A stretch of 64,000 nt of DNA from Gammaproteobacteria bacterium (GTDB lineage: Bacteria > Pseudomonadota > Gammaproteobacteria > Ga0077536). Where the stretch lies: assembly GCA_021773835.1 (NCBI GenBank), contig JAJFJQ010000063.1, forward strand, positions 1 through 64,000, written 5' to 3'. Below the pieces are notes generated by a model. It ran no database searches. It was not told the origin of the DNA and was given only the letters and a program-made list of their open reading frames with translations. Both the position numbers and the translations under genes were made by a program. Shown one piece after another: positions 44,087 to 53,890 of this stretch (position 1 is its first letter; every line of letters starts with the position of its first letter).

Positions 44087-44476
44087 CTACCATTTATACG
44101 GGATGACCTTCCCATCGTTCATTTCGTCCAGTGGTACGAGACGAATGCTAAACGATTTCTTTTTTGGTTTGTCTGTCTTTGGGTCGATCTCGTACATTTT
44201 TATAACGCGCTTTTCGCCAATAGAGCGGCCTTTTATACAAAGGTCCAGCATGCGCGGTACGGCCTCGGCACGATCATCGATATCGATATATTCTACTTCG
44301 TCGCGTACGATGAAAACGCATCCTGGATAGTCCCGGTTTTTCTCCCGAAATAATCTCTCGATTGGATCTATTTCTTCTTGTTGCGGTTCCGGGCTAGAGT
44401 CTGCACCGTAAGCGACTGAGAACATTAACAACGTTCCCGTCCATACGACAACGAATTTGGTTATTGAATGTGTCAT
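44087..44476 (-). CDS. Small secreted protein, unknown
   Basis: A 129-residue protein with a signal peptide (hydrophobic residues 8-22, cleavage after YGA). The mature part is acidic then basic (PIERLFREKNRDYPG, KTDKPKKKSFSIRLVPLDEM). No family recognised. It lies downstream of the PQI operon on the same strand. Confidence 0.6.
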   Translation of the reverse strand: MTHSITKFVVVWTGTLLMFSVAYGADSSPEPQQEEIDPIERLFREKNRDYPGCVFIVRDEVEYIDIDDRAEAVPRMLDLCIKGRSIGEKRVIKMYEIDPKTDKPKKKSFSIRLVPLDEMNDGKVIPYKW

Positions 44477-44596
44477 TCAATTGGTCCTTGCTTTTGATTA
44501 TTTCAGTCCCGGCCATCATTGACTACGAAGTGCACATTTTCAATCGCTACGCTCCCCGATCAATCGCGTTCGAACGAGATATCATCACGGAGGTTA

Positions 44597-45208
44597 CTAA
44601 CCCGGACTGGGTTGTAGTTCTTTGCTCGCACGCGAGCCGAAATACTCGACAATTGTGTCTGCCAATGCCGCTACGGCTGTACTCTCGGCCGTGACAAGTT
44701 CCTGAAAGCTTACACCCGCGATCGGCGTTTCCGCCTCGAAGCGCTGCTCGTAGAGACGCTGCCCCGTTGCAGTTTCGATTATTCGAAACCTGGCTTCTAA
44801 TTTTACGGCATGCCCAGGTCTTCCATCCAGGCGAACTATTTCCACAACGACTCGATAGTCGTGGCCAAACGCCTGCGATGTTGGAAATGCCGCAACATCG
44901 GTACCGGGGAGCCTGGCGGCCAGCCTTGAAATTAGCAGTTCCTGTATATTCTCGCTTAGCGGCGAAGCCCAGCGATCATTCTCTCCTAGGCTTAGTACCC
45001 CGTGATTGTTACGGGTGACGATGAGGGGCTGGTCGAGATAATCGGGGACAATGACAGGACCCACCGCGATATCAAAGGCCGCAGTCGCTGACCCTTGCAC
45101 CGTAGACGTCGGTAAATCCATTGTGAGCAAATAATATCGGGTAGCAATTGGCGCCGAAGCGCATCCGGCTATCATAAATATCACCGCATAGCGCGGGAAG
45201 CCGAGCAT
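44597..45208 (-). CDS. pqiC: PqiC/YmbA-type outer-membrane lipoprotein
   Basis: A 203-residue lipoprotein (lipobox IAGC near residue 16) of the PqiC/YmbA (ABC-type transport auxiliary lipoprotein) family: RYYLLTM, then VAVGPVIVPDYLDQPLIV-like strand pattern, and a C-terminal alpha/beta domain. PqiC sits in the outer membrane and receives the periplasmic PqiB tube. It starts one base after the pqiB stop. Confidence 0.85.
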   Translation of the reverse strand: MLGFPRYAVIFMIAGCASAPIATRYYLLTMDLPTSTVQGSATAAFDIAVGPVIVPDYLDQPLIVTRNNHGVLSLGENDRWASPLSENIQELLISRLAARLPGTDVAAFPTSQAFGHDYRVVVEIVRLDGRPGHAVKLEARFRIIETATGQRLYEQRFEAETPIAGVSFQELVTAESTAVAALADTIVEYFGSRASKELQPSPG

Positions 45209-45209
45209 C

Positions 45210-46844
45210 TCAATTTTCCTCTATCAGTACTGGTTGCGATTTTTTCTTTCCCCAAATTACCGCATTAGGATTCCTCTCGATACTCTCGGCGAGAACCCGA
45301 AGTGCGCGCGCGGCAGCGTCCACATGCTTTAGCGTCGTACTCAGTTGCGATTGGAGTGCGGAATTCTTATCAACGCTGGCTAAGGTTTCGTGCAGGCGAC
45401 TTGTGAGTGGCACGAGTCGGGCATTCAAGTCGCTTGTGAGCGATTGGATGGACTCGAGCGAGGCTTGCGCCGACGAGAAAACATCGCCGATCTGCGGGGA
45501 TTTAATCAGTGATTCCAAACTCGTTATTGTCGCAAGGCTCTGCTCGCCGATTTCCTCCAGAGGAAGTTTGCGCAAATTATCCAGGACCTCACTCGCGTTA
45601 AGTTTCAATTCGGCAAGTTCAGACGGGACTGTCGGGATCTGCGCGATTGATGTCGGGTTGCGAACTAAGGTGGCCGGCGTATCCGGATAAAATCCCAACT
45701 CGACGAACATTTGCCCGGTCAGAAAACTACCGGTCTGGAGACGCGCACGGAATCCCTCTTCGATTAACGCTCCGATGATCGCATTGGGATCTTGTTTCAC
45801 CGTCGCTGTCGCGGCAGCTAGGCGTTGTCCCTGTATTGCAATGGTGACCGGTACGTTTATGGCCGATGGGGTTTCGCCGACTTCCAGTTCAATTTTGGTA
45901 ACGGAACCGAGTCTTATGCCCTTGAACTCGACCGGCGCACCGACACTAAGTCCGCGTACGGATTCATCAAAATACAGTCGGTAGGGTATTTGCTCCGATG
46001 GATCTATCTCAGCAGTCTTCTCGACACTATCATATAACCAAAATTTGGTACCGGGCGGCGACGGGACTTCCTTACTTCCCGGCGGGGAATCGAAACTAAC
46101 GCCGCCGACCAATAAGGTTTGCAGTGAACTCGTCGTCAATTCCAATCCGTCCGCAGTCACCGTGACATCGATCCCGCTCGCGTGTGAAAACTTGGTCGTG
46201 CCTCTTACCAGAAGTGTGTAAGGCTCACGGATGAAAATATGCACGGTTACCCGGTCGCCATCGTCCGCCAGTTTGTAGCCCAAAACCTCGCCGACTGGAA
46301 TATCGCGAAAGAGCACCGGGGCGCCGGCGAGGAGTGATCCCAGTCTGTCTGATTGAAGAATGTACTGATTTCCGGGGACGTCGTCCGACACAATTGGTGG
46401 CGTTTCTAGACCGATAAAGTTTCTTCGGGGCGGGCCTTCGCCGGGGTCAATCTCGATATAGGCGCCGGATACCAATGTGCCGAGCCCGGAGACTCCGGAC
46501 GCACCGACCCTCGGGCGCACCACCCAAAAACGCGTGCCTTCATTGAGCTGCGTCGCGAAACTCTTCTCGACCCGGGCAGTCGCGATCACGTGCTGTAAAT
46601 CGTCCGCGATATGCACGGCCATGACTTTGCCGACCTGTATTGCCTTGTATTGCAACGTGGTCTTTCCGGCCTCAATACCTTCACCGCGTTGAAATGCAAT
46701 TGAGATAGTCGGTCCGCGTTGTTCTAAAGTATCGTAAGCCAACCACGCGCCGACCAACGCCGCTACGATCGGCAGCAGCCAAACGACCGACAATCGGCGC
46801 GTTTCCTCGATGCTCGCTTCGGGCAGCTCGTTATCGTTTTTCAT
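45210..46844 (-). CDS. pqiB: PqiB, three MCE-domain periplasmic tube protein
   Basis: A 544-residue inner-membrane-anchored protein: one N-terminal helix (VVWLLPIVAALVGAWLAYDT), three MCE repeats (roughly 40-135, 160-225 and 285-385; LQYKAIQVGKV, FRDIPVGEVLGYKL and FKGIRLGSVTKIEL), and a long C-terminal helix. PqiB hexamers form a syringe-like bridge for lipid transport between membranes. The gene order pqiA-pqiA'-pqiB-pqiC matches known operons. Confidence 0.9.
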   Translation of the reverse strand: MKNDNELPEASIEETRRLSVVWLLPIVAALVGAWLAYDTLEQRGPTISIAFQRGEGIEAGKTTLQYKAIQVGKVMAVHIADDLQHVIATARVEKSFATQLNEGTRFWVVRPRVGASGVSGLGTLVSGAYIEIDPGEGPPRRNFIGLETPPIVSDDVPGNQYILQSDRLGSLLAGAPVLFRDIPVGEVLGYKLADDGDRVTVHIFIREPYTLLVRGTTKFSHASGIDVTVTADGLELTTSSLQTLLVGGVSFDSPPGSKEVPSPPGTKFWLYDSVEKTAEIDPSEQIPYRLYFDESVRGLSVGAPVEFKGIRLGSVTKIELEVGETPSAINVPVTIAIQGQRLAAATATVKQDPNAIIGALIEEGFRARLQTGSFLTGQMFVELGFYPDTPATLVRNPTSIAQIPTVPSELAELKLNASEVLDNLRKLPLEEIGEQSLATITSLESLIKSPQIGDVFSSAQASLESIQSLTSDLNARLVPLTSRLHETLASVDKNSALQSQLSTTLKHVDAAARALRVLAESIERNPNAVIWGKKKSQPVLIEEN

Positions 46845-46877
46845 CGGGAATATCGCGGAGCCTAATCAAGGGCGCTG

Positions 46878-47534
46878 CTAGCGTGCGCTATCCCACAATA
46901 AGCGCGGGTCGAACGTCATCGCCGCTAGCATCGTGCACACGACAACCGCACCAAAAAATGCCGCACCCAGGCCTGGTTCGACCGTAGCCAGTGTACCAAG
47001 CTGTACGAGCGCAACCAGGATAGAAATCATGAAAATATCGATCATTGACCACCGGCCGAGCGCATCGATGATGTAAAAGGCCGCCGCGCGTTCACGTGGT
47101 CGCCAACGCCAACGCGCATGCACGGAAATTAGTAAGCAAACAATCACCCCGATTTTTACTAACGGCACTACGACGCTTGCGACAAACACGAGTATCGCAA
47201 TCGGCCACTGACCGTCGGCAAACAAGTGTTTTACACCGCTGATAATCGTGTCAGGCGCGCCCGAGCCGAATTGAATTACGGTCAATATTGGTAACAAATT
47301 TGCGGGGACATAACAGATCCCGGCGCAGAAAATCAGCGCCCAAGTCCGTTGTATGCTGAATGGCAGGCGTAAATGGACCGGGGCTCCACAGCGTGGACAA
47401 TGCACGGTTTGCTTACCCGCTCCACCGTGCGGGAATTGGATCATCAATCGGCAGTGCGGGCAAGCACCGAGACCCTTTTCAGCGGCACTGATAAACTCGA
47501 GTGAGTCCATCTCGTTTTTCATCGAGACGACCAA
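46878..47534 (-). CDS. pqiA: PqiA-like membrane subunit, second half
   Basis: A 218-residue protein corresponding to the C-terminal PqiA domain: a zinc ribbon (CPHCRLMIQF and CPRCGAPVHL) followed by four membrane helices with the RWSMIDIFMISILVALVQLG pattern. PqiA is normally one polypeptide with two such domains; here they are two overlapping genes (16 bp). Both halves are complete, so this is a natural split rather than a broken gene. It would form the inner-membrane base of the Pqi system. Confidence 0.85.
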   Translation of the reverse strand: MVVSMKNEMDSLEFISAAEKGLGACPHCRLMIQFPHGGAGKQTVHCPRCGAPVHLRLPFSIQRTWALIFCAGICYVPANLLPILTVIQFGSGAPDTIISGVKHLFADGQWPIAILVFVASVVVPLVKIGVIVCLLISVHARWRWRPRERAAAFYIIDALGRWSMIDIFMISILVALVQLGTLATVEPGLGAAFFGAVVVCTMLAAMTFDPRLLWDSAR

Positions 47535-48151
47535 ATCGCCGCGCCATCGAGATGACTGGTGCTGAACGCGGACAAGATGCTTAACGCACCAAATGCGTAA
47601 AGAGCCGGACCCGGTTCGATGCTCGCTAGATCGCCCAGCTTAACGAACGCGACCAACGCACCCAATAGATAAACCTCGGTCATCCCCCAGGGCGTCAAGT
47701 TCGTCACGAACCGAAGAAATCTGGCATGGCGCGACGGATGTTGGCCTAACATGAGCGGAATTGTGATCCCAATAACAGCAAGCGCCCTCAGTAATGGAAC
47801 AATGATGGTGACGAGCAACACCAATATTGCCGTCTCGAAGCGGTCGCTATCCCACAGTGCCGCCACTCCCTGTATAACCGTTGTAGTCCGGCGCTGCCCT
47901 TCAAGTTCTAGCGACATGATCGGAAATACATTCGCAATCATCAACAACACCAATACCGTCGTCGCGAGCGCCAAATTTAGTTGCAAACTTGTGCCAGTAC
48001 CGGTCGACAGAACTTGTCCGCATCTTGGGCAAGTTGCGCGTTCCCGCCGGCGCAATGCTCGACTTCGTTGCAGTAAATCGCACGCGGGACAAGCGATCAA
48101 ACTCATCGCCGCCGGCATCGACGGCGTGCTGCGTTGAGATCCAGTCATCAT
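47519..48151 (-). CDS. pqiA: PqiA-like membrane subunit, first half
   Basis: A 210-residue protein with the N-terminal PqiA domain: zinc ribbon (CPACDLLQRSR and CPRCGQVLS), then four membrane helices with NLTPWGMTEVYLLGALVAFV. Its end overlaps the second-half gene by 16 bp. Splitting of PqiA in two is found in several proteobacteria. Confidence 0.85.
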   Translation of the reverse strand: MMTGSQRSTPSMPAAMSLIACPACDLLQRSRALRRRERATCPRCGQVLSTGTGTSLQLNLALATTVLVLLMIANVFPIMSLELEGQRRTTTVIQGVAALWDSDRFETAILVLLVTIIVPLLRALAVIGITIPLMLGQHPSRHARFLRFVTNLTPWGMTEVYLLGALVAFVKLGDLASIEPGPALYAFGALSILSAFSTSHLDGAAIWSSR

Positions 48152-48219
48152 TACAGGCCGGGGATTCTCTGCGGGACCTAAGGTCTAATGGGGATGACTA
48201 TTGCGCCGCGCATCGTACG

Positions 48220-48594
48220 CTACGGCCGTTCTTTAGTCATAAAATCGCGCAAATAATCGAGTATCGTCTTCTCCTTGTAGTCGCTAAATTCTCCCGCATC
48301 GAAGAATACGCCGGCGCAACTGCTACAAGATTCGTACCAAATATGATGTTGATCCGGCACCACCATTCGGATCATTGCAGTACTGCATTCCGGACAAAGG
48401 TATTGGTCGATTTCATTGAAATCCCGCCCGATAATCGGGTCGCCGATATCAATCTCTTCCGATCCGTCGACCGTCTTAAGATATTCATGTTTCTTGCGAT
48501 CAAGCCAAAGTCCGCGGCAACGGGTGCACCGCTGAACCGTGACCTGGCCAACTTCGACTTCCTCGAATGGAGACTGGCATTTTGGACATTGCAT
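48220..48594 (-). CDS. TFIIB-type zinc-ribbon protein
   Basis: A 124-residue protein with two zinc ribbons: CPKCQSPFEEVEV with CTRCRGLWLD, and CPECSTAMIR with CSSCAGVFFD. The GLWLD/GVFFDAGE pattern is typical of the zf-TFIIB domain (PF13453). Such proteins are unassigned and often stand near membrane-stress genes. It lies just upstream of pqiA on the same strand and may be co-transcribed. Confidence 0.85.
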   Translation of the reverse strand: MQCPKCQSPFEEVEVGQVTVQRCTRCRGLWLDRKKHEYLKTVDGSEEIDIGDPIIGRDFNEIDQYLCPECSTAMIRMVVPDQHHIWYESCSSCAGVFFDAGEFSDYKEKTILDYLRDFMTKERP

Positions 48595-48730
48595 AGACCA
48601 TCGCCCCTTTGTCGATGAATGGCACGACGAAGTCTCCGACGCGGAGATCGATCCGTCAAGTAAATACGGGCTTGGTCAAGATCACCATGCGACCATAGAA
48701 TCTTCAGACACACCATCACGGATCAAGTTT

Positions 48731-49140
48731 TTGAATAACAGCGGTGACCGACCCTCAAGCGCGACGCCTTGGTGGGGCGATATTGCGATTGAGGTTAACG
48801 AACGATTCGAGTGCCAAATCGCATCGCTCAAGATTGGCGTACACCGACTTAAGAGTGAATGGCAAATAATTACGGACGAACCGGAAACGTCGCCTGCAAC
48901 GAATGGGCCACTCCCACCGCGTTGTTTTATGTTTAGCGAAACACGAGGCCCGTTGCATCTGCAGCCTGTGCTCGCCGATCGGCCGGTCATCACACGTCCA
49001 TTCCCGCCGGCGAACTCGCCGAACTGGTTCGCGAGGACACGCTGGTGCGCCAGGCGCCTGACAGTGTACTCGTATCCGAACCCCGGGTACCGGCCGAGAC
49101 GCGTACCTTGTTCAGAGCATTTGGCGCAATGTTTAGCTGA
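48731..49140 (+). pseudogene. DUF432-family protein, internally deleted and frameshifted
   Basis: The first part reads TPWWGDIAIEVNE, LKIGVHRLKSEW, then LHLQPVLADRPVITRP, the N-terminal pattern of bacterial DUF432 proteins. The frame then shifts near 48990-49000, continues with IPAGELAELVRED and finishes VSEPRVPAETRTLFRAFGAM, which resembles the DUF432 C-terminus. The middle hundred or so residues are missing. DUF432 genes commonly precede a small MscS-like channel gene, as here. The start is uncertain (TTG at 48731 is one option). Confidence 0.6.
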
Positions 49141-49164
49141 TCCTCAATGTCGGAGACATGAAGC

Positions 49165-50013
49165 ATGCAGGAAATTTGGTCTAATTTGGTTGGCGGCACT
49201 CAGTTAATTCCAATCATGCGGACGATCGTAATCGTTGCCGCTGGCTTCGCGTTCGCCCGCCTCGGGAGTCTCGCCGCCGAACGAATGGTGACCGCTAACT
49301 TAGACGGTCACCGTGGAATGATTGTCCGCAGGGCGTCCCATTATTTGATCCTTGCGCTGTTTCTGATCACAGCGCTGCATCAACTCGGGTTCAACCTGAG
49401 CGCGCTGCTTGGCGCCGCCGGGATCGCATCGGTCGCGATCGGCTTTGCTTCGCAGACCTCGGCTTCCAACCTTACCAGTGGTTTATTCCTTATTGGGGAG
49501 GAATCATTCCGCATCGGTGATGTGATCCGGATCGGCGATACGACAGGCGAAGTCCTGAACATCGACTTATTGTCGGTAAAACTTCGCACCTTCGATAATC
49601 TCTTTATCCGTTTACCGGATGAATAGCTCATCAAGTCCCGAGTAACAACCCTGACCCGGTTCCCTATCCGTCGTTATGATCTGCAGCTCGGCGTCGCTTA
49701 CAAAGAAGACCTCCCCCGCGTCCGTGAAGTACTTGCGGAAGTCGCAAACCGCAATCCGGCCTGTCTCGAAGAACCGAAGCCGCTGTTCATTTTTCAAGGG
49801 TTCGACGATTCATCGTTGAGCGTGCGATTCTCGGTTTGGGCGGTTCGCGAAAAATATCTGGAACTGCGTAACACCATGGCTGAGCAAATCAAAGCAGCAT
49901 TCGATCAAGTCGGGATCGAGATCCCATTCCCACACCGAACGCTTTATACCGGTAGTGTCACTGAACCATTTTCTATACGTGTGCTCAATGGACCGCTACC
50001 CGAGGATCCGTGA
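49165..50013 (+). pseudogene. MscS-family channel interrupted by an amber codon
   Basis: One frame from ATG at 49165 (GGAGA upstream) to TGA at 50011-50013 encodes 282 residues of a small mechanosensitive channel. It has two membrane helices, the pore-lining segment LLGAAGIASVAIGFASQTSASN and the beta domain GDVIRIGDTTGEVLNIDLLS. At 49624-49626 a TAG replaces the usual Ser/Ala codon in RLPDE-x-LIKS, and the frame remains open with the C-terminal domain intact. It is a single-base nonsense mutation, an error, or readthrough. Length and order are otherwise normal. Confidence 0.8.
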
Positions 50014-50078
50014 TTCTCTCCGGTCTGAAGGCCCAAGGCTACGGTTAGCTTACAACTAAATGCGAACGGTTAAGTCGA

Positions 50079-50870
50079 TTAATTCGCAACAAATGGGATC
50101 CGAGAACGTGTGTAGTTTTTCGGAATGCTAAAGACGTTTGATCGCTCGTCGATGTAGTGGATCCTTGTTAGCCTAAGCTCACGATTTTCCGCGGCCGTGT
50201 AAATAGCGATCGGCAAACCGCCTGTATCTTCTATTTCCATTCTGGGAAGTTGGACGCCGAGGATAGCAAGCAGGTGTTCTGCGCGAATTAACAGTCGAAG
50301 GCTGAAAATCCAAAATGATCGCAATGCGTTGAAATCTTCTACAGATAAATTCAATGACTTGTTATCCGCCATACAGATCTCGGACACAAAGTCTCCGGCG
50401 AGATACGAACGGTATAAACTGCAGGGATATCCGCCAACCGCCAATAGGTTGCCTGTGTCGATCGTGGTCGCGACTCCGTGGGACGCGCCAACGAGGCCCA
50501 AATTTTCGAGCGCTTCCGAAATGACTCCGTTGTCTGAGCTAATTGCGTCTGTAACTGTTTCCGACAACGCCGCCACCTGGCTTATCGCATTGTAGTCAAC
50601 CTCTAAATAGCTTCGCTTGTGATGATCAACGACGAATAGTATGTTCCGATCCGCGTCGAACAGCACATCACTATCAGGATCGCCCCCGCCGCCCTTCACA
50701 AACACTTTGTTCGCGGCGACATTGGCAGTTTGAAAGATCCGGCTGCCGCTTTGATTGATCGCATACTCGATGGTGGCCGCTTCGCATATACCAATTAGAA
50801 AAATTGCGGCAAAAGCAATGATTGCACTACGCCATGATGGTGTTTTGTTATTTTGAGAATGCGTATTCAT
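50079..50870 (-). CDS. Exported protein, unknown
   Basis: A 263-residue protein with a signal peptide (hydrophobic residues 15-28, cleavage near CEA-AT). The mature part is beta-rich (VLFDADRNILFVVDHHKRSY) and later has YPCSLYRSYLAGDF. It resembles DUF4412-like periplasmic proteins in style only. No operon partner is evident. Confidence 0.6.
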   Translation of the reverse strand: MNTHSQNNKTPSWRSAIIAFAAIFLIGICEAATIEYAINQSGSRIFQTANVAANKVFVKGGGGDPDSDVLFDADRNILFVVDHHKRSYLEVDYNAISQVAALSETVTDAISSDNGVISEALENLGLVGASHGVATTIDTGNLLAVGGYPCSLYRSYLAGDFVSEICMADNKSLNLSVEDFNALRSFWIFSLRLLIRAEHLLAILGVQLPRMEIEDTGGLPIAIYTAAENRELRLTRIHYIDERSNVFSIPKNYTRSRIPFVAN

Positions 50871-51198
50871 TTATACGATGTTCTTGTATTAAACCACATG
50901 TAATCTACCCGATCTTTCACGAACAAACTGCCGTGATCGCTCATACTTGGTGCGCCTCAGTGCTCGAGTCTGGCGCGGTCGGATCACCGCCGATTCGAGT
51001 AGAAGCGGGAATAAACATTGCCCATCGCGCGTCTTTAACACTGCAACTGCTGTTTACGTGAGGTTGTGCGGAATTTGTTCCCGTTCGGGGTTCGTTCGCG
51101 CATAGCGGCCGCTGAAAAGGCTTTGTGTGGGGTGTGGCGCAGCAAGCCGCCGCACATCTTTAATTGGAACTACCTATCAACGGTATAAGACCACCATA
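50871..51198. other. Intergenic stretch
   Basis: About 330 bp upstream of the EF-hand gene. No gene, repeat or clear promoter found. Confidence 0.35.
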
Positions 51199-51629
51199 AT
51201 GAATAAACGACTGCGAAACCTGTCTGTGCTGCTTGTGGGTTGCTCGGTGCCCGTTACGATAACTTTTATAGCAATTATAACAACGTTTCCGTTTTTACCG
51301 GTCTCAGCCATGCAATCCGCGGCCTCTATGGCTAAAGATAACGATCGTAATCAGGATGGCCTGATTGGTCGCGCCGAGTTTCAAAATCATTTGCGCGACA
51401 CGTGCTTTTTGTCCGATTTCGACAAGAACGGGAGGATCAGCGCTAGAGAGCTTGCCCAAATCGCGAGTTTGAGCTCTAAGCAGGGGCTTTTGGAAACATT
51501 CGATGCTGACACCGATGGAATCTGGATCTGCATGAGTTTCAACGCGCATTGGCATTCGATTTTGACGCTGCAGATATCAATCAGGACGGTGCGTTGGACT
51601 ATAACGAATTCGGTAGCTTTATCGACTAG
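51199..51629 (+). pseudogene. Exported EF-hand protein with a one-base frameshift
   Basis: From ATG at 51199 the frame gives a signal-anchor region and calcium loops DNDRNQDGLIGRAEF and DFDKNGRISARE. Near 51518-51521 (FDADTDG) the frame is lost. One base shifted, the sequence continues as NLDLHEFQRALAFDFDAADI, then NQDGALDYNEFGSFID and stop at 51629. Four canonical EF loops thus exist across two frames. A missing base in the gga/aat junction explains the break. Confidence 0.75.
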
Positions 51630-51812
51630 AGGCCGTAGATTTAGCAGGATTCGAACCGCCTACCTATGCTTCCGCAAAACTCATGTCGCGCGGAATCAAA
51701 CCGGCGCGGCGCGGAGGTTGGCTGATATTTGACAGTCTATGGGACGGCGAATTCGCACTAAAGTCTTTTAATTCAGGCAAGCCGAACAATAACGTTAATA
51801 GGAGATTTAAAC

Positions 51813-52109
51813 ATGCAAAATCCATTATCTGTGGCCATAAGAACAGCAACCGTGGCAGCCATATTTGGAGGGCTATCCGCGTGTGCGACGGTAAAGCCGG
51901 AGCAGTTGGCTGCAATCGAAGCGAAGGCAAGTAGCGCGATGTCTGAAGCTCGGTCCGCCGCAAGCGCGGCAAAAGCCGCGATGGATGCTGCGAACGCTGC
52001 CGCGGCAGCCGCCGCCAACGCTCAAAGCAGCGCCGACGCGGCGCTGTCGTGCTGCAGCGAAAACAAAGATCGAATCGAAAGAATGTTCGAACTAACAATG
52101 AAAAAATAA
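51813..52109 (+). CDS. Lpp/OprI-type alanine-zipper lipoprotein
   Basis: A 98-residue protein with lipobox LSAC, then a coiled coil of alanine heptads (SAASAAKAAMDAANAAAAAA) and a charged C-terminus ending in KK that could link to peptidoglycan. TAGGAG is just upstream. It should tether the outer membrane to the wall as a trimeric alanine zipper. Confidence 0.85.
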   Translation: MQNPLSVAIRTATVAAIFGGLSACATVKPEQLAAIEAKASSAMSEARSAASAAKAAMDAANAAAAAAANAQSSADAALSCCSENKDRIERMFELTMKK

Positions 52110-52310
52110 CTTCATCCAACCTTTTAGTACAAGCACCTGCCACCACGGGTCTAGATCGGTGGGCGCGCGATTATCGATTTGCCCGAGTGCCCATAGGGCT
52201 TGCGACGCACGCGCCACGAGTAAGGTGGAGTGGCGGATTTCTCGCTGGACTACACGCTGCAGTAGTGAAACGTAAATGCGGCCTCCGGTTCACTGCGAAA
52301 AATCGCCGCG

Positions 52311-53549
52311 CTATTTCAATTCTTCTGTCACCTGCCGTGGATCGATCTCTGCCGACATCGATACCATCGCTAGCGCGTCGCTGAAAGACGCTCTTTCAGT
52401 AGCCACCGCCGGTTCGTGTTGGCGCAAACGATAAATAGCATAAACGGCCACCGCCGCATGTATCGAAGCGGTGTAAACGAAAAGGCTCTTTGCACCGAAA
52501 CCAGCCATTAGTGCCGAAGCAATCAGTGGTCCGACGATTGCGCCGACAGAATAGGTCATTAATAAGCCGCTGGCGGCCTCGACATAACCGTCCGTTTCAA
52601 CAAAATCATTGAGATGTGCAGCACATAAGGCGTATAGCGGAAACGCAAACGTGCCGAATATCATGGCACCAAGATAGGTCGAATACGTACTTGTTGGTGG
52701 TGTTCCGACCAGAACAATCGCACCAAAGGCAGCGGCGATACTTGCCCCGGCGATCACACGCCGCCGATCCACTCGATCCGACAACCGCCCCAAGGGCCAC
52801 TGGCCAAAGGCACCTGCTATCACTGTTAAGCTCATGAAAATTGCTACGGTATTGGTATTACCCGCGTTTAGCTCGGCAAATACGGGCGCAAGAGTCCAGA
52901 AAGCTCCGTTGGCCATTCCGATCCCCAGACAACCAATGACGGCTACGCGCGAGCGCTGCAACAGATCGCTCAGCCGCATCCGCGAGGCTGCAAAATGCGC
53001 CGGTGCAGGGGCAATGCTGATCGCAACCGGAATTGTTGCCATTGATATCAGAATTGCCGCAAGCGCAAATAACGCGAATCCCTGCGTGCTCATCAGCGTT
53101 ATCGCTAGCTGACCAATTGTGATCACCGTCAGTGTTACGATGGTATAGATCGAAAACACGACGCCACGATTGTCGTTCGTGGATTTTTCACTTAGCCAGC
53201 TTTCAATCACCACATATAATGCGGCGAAGCAAATGCCGGTGACCCCACGGGCGAGCCACCAAACCAGGCGCTCGTCGAACAATCCATGGACTAGCGCCAA
53301 AATACAGACACTCGACGTTAACGCGGCAAATGTCCGAATATGTCCGACCCGACGAACCAATCTCGGGCCCAGCAAACATCCAACAAAAAATCCGCCGAAA
53401 TAGGCGGTTCCCATAATGCCGATGTCGATCGAGTTGAAGCCCTGGGCCAAGGCCCGCGTTGGCAGAAGAACGCCTAATAAACCGTTCGCCGTGAGAAGGA
53501 ATGCGACGCTCGTCAACAACGCAAAGATTGGCAGTAATACGTGTCTCAA
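52311..53549 (-). CDS. MFS transporter (YcaD-like)
   Basis: A 412-residue major-facilitator protein with 12 predicted membrane helices. The conserved loop 2-3 pattern is visible as GPRLVRRVGHIR and, in the second half, GRLSDRVDRRRVI. ATVSW-type substrate clues are absent. YcaD-like members export unknown metabolites. It overlaps the upstream small-membrane-protein gene by 4 bp. Confidence 0.85.
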   Translation of the reverse strand: MRHVLLPIFALLTSVAFLLTANGLLGVLLPTRALAQGFNSIDIGIMGTAYFGGFFVGCLLGPRLVRRVGHIRTFAALTSSVCILALVHGLFDERLVWWLARGVTGICFAALYVVIESWLSEKSTNDNRGVVFSIYTIVTLTVITIGQLAITLMSTQGFALFALAAILISMATIPVAISIAPAPAHFAASRMRLSDLLQRSRVAVIGCLGIGMANGAFWTLAPVFAELNAGNTNTVAIFMSLTVIAGAFGQWPLGRLSDRVDRRRVIAGASIAAAFGAIVLVGTPPTSTYSTYLGAMIFGTFAFPLYALCAAHLNDFVETDGYVEAASGLLMTYSVGAIVGPLIASALMAGFGAKSLFVYTASIHAAVAVYAIYRLRQHEPAVATERASFSDALAMVSMSAEIDPRQVTEELK

Positions 53550-53890
53550 AAACCCGCCTCTAGGTTAACGATCGGCGTGAGGCGATGTCGTTTGAATGGG
53601 AGACGCTGCCTACCGTCGCCGGAGACACCGCGCCAAATGATCGTTAGTGCGCATGCGGCTATTAGCACCTCGTGTCCAAACTCGGAGTAGAAAGCGACCA
53701 CCGGTAGGGCGGGGCCATTAATTTCATACGGAAACACAGCGAAGTCCATCAAAATTACTACAAAAACCGACAGCGATGAGGTCTCCAACGGAATACGCTT
53801 GCTCGTGAACAAGAGCAGCGCAAACACCGTAAGCGCTAATACGGCCCACGTGCGCACACTCGCATTTGCAAGGGGGTTCGAAACGATCAT
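53546..53890 (-). CDS. Small membrane protein, unknown
   Basis: A 114-residue protein with about three hydrophobic segments (TWAVLALTVFALLLF, SLSVFVVILMDFAVF, VLIAACALTIIW). It directly precedes and overlaps the MFS gene, so it may be translationally coupled. No family recognised. Confidence 0.55.
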   Translation of the reverse strand: MIVSNPLANASVRTWAVLALTVFALLLFTSKRIPLETSSLSVFVVILMDFAVFPYEINGPALPVVAFYSEFGHEVLIAACALTIIWRGVSGDGRQRLPFKRHRLTPIVNLEAGF

